Below, in pieces: positions 59,851 to 64,000 of a stretch of DNA of 64,000 nt. Source of the DNA: Vulcanimicrobiota bacterium (GTDB lineage Bacteria; Vulcanimicrobiota; Vulcanimicrobiia; Eremiobacterales; Eremiobacteraceae). The translations under genes were made by a program, and so were the position numbers. The notes below the pieces were generated by a model, which searched no databases, had not been told where the DNA came from, and saw nothing but the letters and a program-made list of their open reading frames with translations. The stretch is from NCBI GenBank assembly GCA_013290125.1, contig JABCYQ010000011.1, positions 1 to 64,000 on the forward strand. The letters run 5' to 3'. Every line of letters starts with the position of its first letter. Position 1 is the stretch's first letter.

Positions 59851-61272
59851 ATGAAAGATTACCGGCACGTACATTTCGTAGGCATCGGCGGCGTCGGCAT
59901 GAGCGCCGTCGCCCGTGTGTTGCTGGCGATGGGCATCTCCGTCTCCGGCTCCGACCTCAAGACCAACTCCACGCTCGATAAACTGAAAGCGCTCGGCGCG
60001 CACGTGACGCTCGGTCACGGCTCCGACAACGTCGCCGGCGCCGATGCGGTCGTGATCTCTTCTGCGATCCCGCCGGACAATCCGGAGGTCATCGCAGCGC
60101 AACGCGTCGGCATTCCGGTGATGCAGCGCGCGGAGATGCTCGCGGAGATCATGGCCGACAAGCGCGGCGTGGCCGTCTCCGGCACGCACGGCAAGACGAC
60201 GACCACCTCGATGATCTCGGCGGTGCTCGACGCCGGCGGATTCGCACCGACCGTTTTGATCGGCGGCGAAGTCAACGATCTTGGCGCAAATGCGCGCCTC
60301 GGTTCCGGCGATGTCGTCGTGGCCGAAGCCGATGAGAGCGACGCGTCGTTCTTGCGCTTGACGCCGTGGTGCGCCGTCATCACGAACATCGAGAACGATC
60401 ATCTCGGTTACTATCGCGACATCGAACATCTCATCGAGACGTTTCTCGCGTTCGCGCGGCGCGTGCCGCCCGATGGTCGCATCATCGCATCAGCCGACTG
60501 TACCGTTGTGGCCGAAGTTCTGCGCCGTCTACATGCGGAACCGCAGCTCTACGGCGATCCGAAGATCATCACGGTCGGTTTCGACGTGAGCGCCGACGTA
60601 CGCGCGACCGACGCGCAGTTGGCAGATTTCGGTTCGCGCTTTTCTGTTCAGACTGGCGATTTCGAGTTGGGCGAAGCGGTCATGCGCGTGCCCGGCAGGA
60701 TCAACGTCTTCAACGCGCTATGCGCCGTTGCGGTGGGCCTGGAATTCGACGTGCCGTTCGACAAGATCGCGCTGGCGCTCGGCCGCTTCCGCGGTGTGGC
60801 GCGGCGCTTCCAGGTTCTTTACGAGAGCCCAGACGTGCGGGTCGTGGACGACTACGCTCACCACCCGACTGCGGTGCAAGAGACGATCGCCGCGGCGCGC
60901 GCTTACTGGCCGGGCCGCATCGTCGTGGCATTCCAGCCGCACCGCTACAGCCGGACCGCGTATCTCATCCGCGATTTTGCGCGCGCTCTGACCGGCGCCG
61001 ATCTCGTGATCGTCAGCGACATCTACGCAGCCGGCGAAGTTCCGTTGCCCGGCGTGCGCGCGGAAATGATCGTGGAGTGCGTGCGCGAGATCGATCGCGA
61101 CAAGCCGGTCATGCATCTGCCGAAATGCGCCGACGTGCTCGCGTATCTGCAGCGCTCGGTGCGCAATGGCGATCTCGTTTTGACACTCGGCGCGGGCGAC
61201 ATCGGCGGGGTCGCGCACGAACTTGCAGCCGGCCTCTCCGCTTCCGATGCCGGCGTCGCGCCGTCGCGGTGA
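59851..61272 (+). CDS. murC: UDP-MurNAc: L-alanine ligase
   Basis: 473 residues. FVGIGGVGMSAVARVL at the N-terminus, P-loop VSGTHGKTTTTSMI, ESDASFL, NIENDHLGYY and DDYAHHPTAVQETI are classic MurC motifs. It adds L-Ala to UDP-MurNAc, the first peptide step. The start ATG at 59851 has a moderate upstream purine run. Its stop overlaps the murB start. Confidence 0.96.
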   Translation: MKDYRHVHFVGIGGVGMSAVARVLLAMGISVSGSDLKTNSTLDKLKALGAHVTLGHGSDNVAGADAVVISSAIPPDNPEVIAAQRVGIPVMQRAEMLAEIMADKRGVAVSGTHGKTTTTSMISAVLDAGGFAPTVLIGGEVNDLGANARLGSGDVVVAEADESDASFLRLTPWCAVITNIENDHLGYYRDIEHLIETFLAFARRVPPDGRIIASADCTVVAEVLRRLHAEPQLYGDPKIITVGFDVSADVRATDAQLADFGSRFSVQTGDFELGEAVMRVPGRINVFNALCAVAVGLEFDVPFDKIALALGRFRGVARRFQVLYESPDVRVVDDYAHHPTAVQETIAAARAYWPGRIVVAFQPHRYSRTAYLIRDFARALTGADLVIVSDIYAAGEVPLPGVRAEMIVECVREIDRDKPVMHLPKCADVLAYLQRSVRNGDLVLTLGAGDIGGVAHELAAGLSASDAGVAPSR

Positions 61273-62189
61273 CCACGCGAGCATCGCTGCAGGGCAAAGC
61301 TCCGAACGCAGATCAACGCGGCGCGTTGGCCGCGCTGCTCGACGGCGACATCGCGTTTGACTATCCGCTCGCCGCGCGCACGTCGATGCGCGTCGGCGGC
61401 CCTGCAAGTGTCTACGCCGAGGTCAAACAAGTTGGGCGGCTCGTCGCCGTCTTGAGTTTTTGCGCGAGCGAACGCATCCCGTGGACGGTCATCGGTCTCG
61501 GTTCGAATTTGCTCGTGCCGGACGAGGGCTTCCCTGGCGTGGTCGTGCGCTTGGCCGGCGATTTTGTGCGGATAACTATTGAAGAGACGCGCATCCGCGC
61601 GGGCGGCGCGGTGCCGATCGTCTCGCTTTGCCGCGATGCCGCAAATGCGGGGCTCGCTGGCGCCGAAGCGCTGGTCGGCATACCGGGTACCGTCGGCGGC
61701 GCCGTGCGGATGAATGCCGGCACCGACGTGGAGATCGGCGATCTCATCGATCGTGTTGAGGTTGTGATAGCGGGCGAGAAGGCGCAGACGTTCACGCGGC
61801 CGGAGTTCGCCTATCGCCGCTCTACTTTAGATACGCGCGCCGTGGTCTGTGCCGCCGAACTCGAGCTGACGCGCGGCGACCCCAAAGAACTAAAGGAAGA
61901 ACTGCGCCGGCGCATCGATCGCCGCCGCGCAACGCAACCGATCGAATTGCCCAACTCCGGCAGCATCTTCCGCAATCCGCCCGGCGACTATGCCGCGCGA
62001 CTGATCGAAGCCGCGGGCTGCAAGGGCTGGCGTGAGGGCGGTGCGGTCGTGAGCGAGAAGCACGCGAACTTCATCGTCAACGCGGGCGGCGCGACGTGCG
62101 CCGACGTGCTCGCGCTGATCGAGCGAGTCCGCGCCCATGTGCTCGAATCCCAGGGCGTGTCGCTCGAACTCGAAGTCCATCTTTTGTAG
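61269..62189 (+). CDS. murB: UDP-N-acetylenolpyruvoylglucosamine reductase
   Basis: 306 residues from a GTG overlapping murC by 4 bases; a much longer composite frame from 60366 is rejected as antisense/overlap noise. FAD-binding IGLGSNLLVPDEGFPGVVVRL, GIPGTVGGAVRMNAG, NSGSIFRNPPGDYAARLIEAAG and the catalytic Ser/Glu region fit MurB (type without the extra loop in SIFRNP). It reduces UDP-GlcNAc-enolpyruvate to UDP-MurNAc with NADPH. A repeat and a toxin-antitoxin pair follow before ddl. Confidence 0.95.
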   Translation: MTTRASLQGKAPNADQRGALAALLDGDIAFDYPLAARTSMRVGGPASVYAEVKQVGRLVAVLSFCASERIPWTVIGLGSNLLVPDEGFPGVVVRLAGDFVRITIEETRIRAGGAVPIVSLCRDAANAGLAGAEALVGIPGTVGGAVRMNAGTDVEIGDLIDRVEVVIAGEKAQTFTRPEFAYRRSTLDTRAVVCAAELELTRGDPKELKEELRRRIDRRRATQPIELPNSGSIFRNPPGDYAARLIEAAGCKGWREGGAVVSEKHANFIVNAGGATCADVLALIERVRAHVLESQGVSLELEVHLL

Positions 62190-62198
62190 GGCGGTGCC

Positions 62199-62233
62199 CT
62201 CGAATCGAAGGGGCCGACGTTAGTCGGCCCACG
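62199..62233. repeat. GGGCCGAC hairpin repeat
   Basis: A full copy with loop GTTA, directly after the murB stop and followed by CACGCTACG. It separates the mur genes from the toxin-antitoxin promoter and may terminate the dcw transcript. Confidence 0.85.
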
Positions 62234-62306
62234 CTACGTTCGCTCACGCGCACCGCTTTCCGGGACACCAATCTTGGTGAGGCGCGATACAAAGTCCAAC
62301 AAAGCC

Positions 62307-62335
62307 TTGAGATAATTACGATATCGTAGTATCCT
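62307..62335 (+). promoter_or_regulatory. toxin-antitoxin promoter with palindromic operator
   Basis: -35 TTGAGA (62307-62312), 17-bp spacer and -10 TATCCT (62330-62335). A perfect 12-bp palindrome TACGATATCGTA lies in the spacer (62317-62328), an ideal place for autorepression by the Xre antitoxin. The antitoxin ATG is only 11 bp past the -10, so the message may be nearly leaderless. Confidence 0.8.
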
Positions 62336-62346
62336 AAGCGTGACAC

Positions 62347-62745
62347 ATGGCTATCTACGCACCGTCCCCCGAACTGGAAAACCTGGACATAGAACCGGCG
62401 CTCGTCTTGCCGGCGCTCTTCCGCGTTGTCCAGACATGGGGACTGACGAACGCCGAAACAGCTCGACTATTGGGCTTGGATTCGGCGTCCACGATCTATG
62501 CCTGGCGCAGAGGCGCGACGCGTATCGGCTCCGAGAAGATCGAGCGCATCGGCCACATCTTGTGGATATACGAGATGCTGCACTCGCTCTTCGGTGAAGG
62601 CGCGGCCTCCGACGGCTGGCCGAAGCGGCCCAACGACGGCGCTCCGTTCAACGGACGCAAGCCGGTTGAGCTGTTATGCTCCGGCCGCTTTGCAGACATC
62701 GTGAAGATCTACGAGGCGTTATTTCGAAAAACCCAAGGTTGGTGA
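62347..62745 (+). CDS. Xre/MbcA/ParS-type antitoxin (DUF2384)
   Basis: 132 residues from the ATG at 62347; no Shine-Dalgarno is visible. An N-terminal HTH-like region (LPALFRVVQTWGLTNAETARLLGLDSASTIYAWRRG) is followed by the DUF2384 toxin-binding part ending FNGRKPVELLCSGRFADIVKIYEALF. Such antitoxins bind the active site of RES toxins and repress their own promoter. It overlaps the toxin by 4 bases. Confidence 0.88.
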   Translation: MAIYAPSPELENLDIEPALVLPALFRVVQTWGLTNAETARLLGLDSASTIYAWRRGATRIGSEKIERIGHILWIYEMLHSLFGEGAASDGWPKRPNDGAPFNGRKPVELLCSGRFADIVKIYEALFRKTQGW

Positions 62746-63413
62746 CGCTGCGCCGAATTCGGCGCAGGCTAAAGATAGCGCCGTCGTGGAGAATCATCTC
62801 GCCGCCGCAAAACAGAATTCTATTGGGAATCGTCGGCGAAGAGCGACGCGCCGTCGAGGCGACGCTCGCACGCTTCAGCCCCTACGCGCATCTCGTCGAA
62901 AACCTCGGCCCGAGTGTGAAGGCGATGATCGCAACCCCAGGCATCGACGTGCTGCTGGCGCCATTTGCCTTCCCCGGGCCAAGTCGATTCAGCCGCGGTG
63001 ACTTCGGTGTTTACTACGCAAGCGCGGATCTCAAAACAGCTATCGCCGAGACGCGCTACCATCGCGCCCTCGCCCTTGCTGAATCCCATTCGCCCGACGC
63101 GCGATTGCCCGTAACCGCGTTCACAGCAGTCATCGACGCGATGCTCGAAGACATCCGCGGCATGCAGACGACGTTGCCGGGCTGCTATCATCCGACCGAC
63201 TACCGCGAGAGCCAGGCGTACGGCGCATTGGTCAAGCGTCGCGCTAGCCCCGGCATCGCTTACGACAGCGTCCGGCGTGCGGGCGGCCAATGTTTCGGCA
63301 TATTTGATCCAAGAGCACTGTCAGATTGCGCGCGCGTGCATGACCTGGAATACGAATGGGATGGCGCAACGCAGACGATGACAAAGACTCGCATGGAGAT
63401 ATCTATCGATTAG
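62742..63413 (+). CDS. RES-domain toxin (NAD+ depleting)
   Basis: 223 residues from a GTG overlapping the antitoxin stop; the longer frame from 62676 lies inside the antitoxin. RES signatures: SRFSRGDFGVYYASADLKTAIAETRYH with the key Arg (82 or 85) and Glu (103), and YDSVRRAGGQCFGIFDP with the Ser. RES toxins (for example Res, MbcT) degrade NAD+ and stop growth. The domain begins about 25 residues in, after a basic head. The next gene is ddl, 24 bp downstream. Confidence 0.88.
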   Translation: MTLRRIRRRLKIAPSWRIISPPQNRILLGIVGEERRAVEATLARFSPYAHLVENLGPSVKAMIATPGIDVLLAPFAFPGPSRFSRGDFGVYYASADLKTAIAETRYHRALALAESHSPDARLPVTAFTAVIDAMLEDIRGMQTTLPGCYHPTDYRESQAYGALVKRRASPGIAYDSVRRAGGQCFGIFDPRALSDCARVHDLEYEWDGATQTMTKTRMEISID

Positions 63414-63437
63414 GTCGAATGGGTCCAACGACGTTTG

Positions 63438-64000
63438 ATGAGGCTTGTAGGCTTCAGCACACGTGTTCGCAAATACGCGTATCCGTTGAGCAAGCCGACT
63501 ATCGCGGTGCTTATGGGCGGAATCTCTGCCGAGCGTGAGATCAGTCTTCAAACCGGCATGGGCGTTTCCGCTACGCTCGAGGGCCTCGGGTACATCACCT
63601 ATTCTCTGGAATACGATGATGCGTTTGTCGAACGGTTGCGCGAGCGCCGGCCCGACGCGGTCTTCATCGCGCTGCATGGCGGCTCGGGCGAAGACGGCTC
63701 CGTCCAGGCGATCCTCGATTGGCTACGCCTGCCTTATCAAGGTTCGGGCGTGCGCGCGAGCGCGGTCGCGATGGACAAAGAGATGACCAAAGCGCTCATG
63801 CTTGCCAACGGTATCCCGACTCCTTCGGCCATCGTGCTCGACGCAAAAGCACCGCTTCCAACGTCGCCGCCGTCGGAGATCGGATGTCCGTGCGTGGTGA
63901 AACCGTCGGCGCAGGGTTCGTCGGTCGGCGTTAGCATCGTCAGCGAACACGCCGACTGGCCTGAGGCGATCGCCGACGCCGCGAAGTTCGGCGGCCGGAT
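63438..64000 (+). CDS. ddl: D-alanine-D-alanine ligase (partial, 3' end outside window)
   Basis: The frame runs from an ATG at 63438 (or a TTG at 63486, nearer to the usual start) to the window edge, about 187 residues. IAVLMGGISAEREISLQTG, ALHGGSGEDGSVQAILDWL, SGVRASAVAMDKEMTKAL and CVVKPSAQGSSVGVS are clear Ddl/ATP-grasp motifs. It makes D-Ala-D-Ala for MurF. The 3' half is not present. It continues the dcw cluster after the inserted toxin-antitoxin pair; its own transcription may now depend on the toxin-antitoxin promoter. Confidence 0.94.
   Translation, partial: MRLVGFSTRVRKYAYPLSKPTIAVLMGGISAEREISLQTGMGVSATLEGLGYITYSLEYDDAFVERLRERRPDAVFIALHGGSGEDGSVQAILDWLRLPYQGSGVRASAVAMDKEMTKALMLANGIPTPSAIVLDAKAPLPTSPPSEIGCPCVVKPSAQGSSVGVSIVSEHADWPEAIADAAKFGGR

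Noticed and set aside
60366-61268. Long N-terminal extension of MurB
   Set aside because: Lies out of frame inside murC; MurB homology starts near the GTG at 61269.

Overview
This 64 kb window comes from a GC-rich bacterial chromosome with two membranes. The envelope genes include a LptC-like protein, a LptD/OstA-like outer-membrane assembly protein, a LptF/G permease, apolipoprotein N-acyltransferase and several lipoproteins. Peptidoglycan is predicted to be of the meso-diaminopimelate type, from the DNPR motif in MurE. A diderm with a compact mraZ-to-ddl division cluster, a selenocysteine formate dehydrogenase, a CPBP protease and very many short GGGCCGAC hairpin repeats fits an uncultured Terrabacteria-type lineage. 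Eremiobacterota/Vulcanimicrobiota (WPS-2) is my leading guess, but that is inference and no marker gene here settles it.

Layout. 1-3.9 kb (minus): the start of a MASE1 sensor, small proteins, and a sarcosine-oxidase-like flavoenzyme in an operon with a Rieske oxygenase. 3.96-7.1 kb (plus): tRNA-Leu(CAG), glutamate dehydrogenase, a beta-hydroxyacid dehydrogenase and a DUF5069 protein. 7.1-9.8 kb: an alpha/beta hydrolase divergent from an EgtD-like methyltransferase, then an SRPBCC-ArsR pair with twin operators. 9.8-13.5 kb (minus): a four-gene OpuC-type osmoprotectant ABC transporter and a PilZ protein. 13.6-19 kb: an orphan hybrid-free histidine kinase, peptidase E, and an EAL-CBS-GGDEF c-di-GMP protein. 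19.1-24.3 kb: an NAD-linked formate dehydrogenase, then a ferredoxin on the opposite strand. 24.4-32.6 kb: CPBP protease, DUF2064, MFS, polA, mutM, rpsA, coaE. 32.6-37.8 kb: polysaccharide deacetylase, D-aminoacylase-like hydrolase, a GsiB-like KGG protein, and a sugar-phosphate isomerase. 37.9-45.2 kb: the envelope-biogenesis genes. 45.4-47.5 kb: a zinc-ribbon protein and a thioredoxin-TPR protein. 47.7-64 kb (plus): the dcw cluster mraZ-rsmH-ftsL-ftsI-murE-murF-cofE-like-mraY-murD-ftsW-murG-murC-murB-[Xre-RES]-ddl, most neighbours overlapping by 1-4 bases.

Most notable. (1) The formate dehydrogenase catalytic subunit carries an in-frame UGA followed by a bacterial SECIS hairpin with the same spacing and GGUCU loop as E. 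coli fdhF. (2) The same enzyme is split: its N-terminal Fe4S4/molybdopterin domain is missing from the catalytic gene and is found at the end of the iron-sulfur subunit gene two genes downstream. (3) A family of GGGCCGAC hairpins sits between genes throughout and has also entered the coding sequences of murE and lptD in frame. A relative supplies the end of coaE. (4) A Xre-RES toxin-antitoxin pair with its own palindromic operator lies inside the dcw cluster. (5) A CofE-like ligase lies between murF and mraY. (6) Five TGG boxes at exact 10-bp spacing upstream of mraZ look like its autoregulatory operator.

No gene-free stretch exceeds about 300 bases. The longest gaps (13483-13648, 35606-35797, 45214-45389, 45696-45874) hold promoters or nothing I can recognise.
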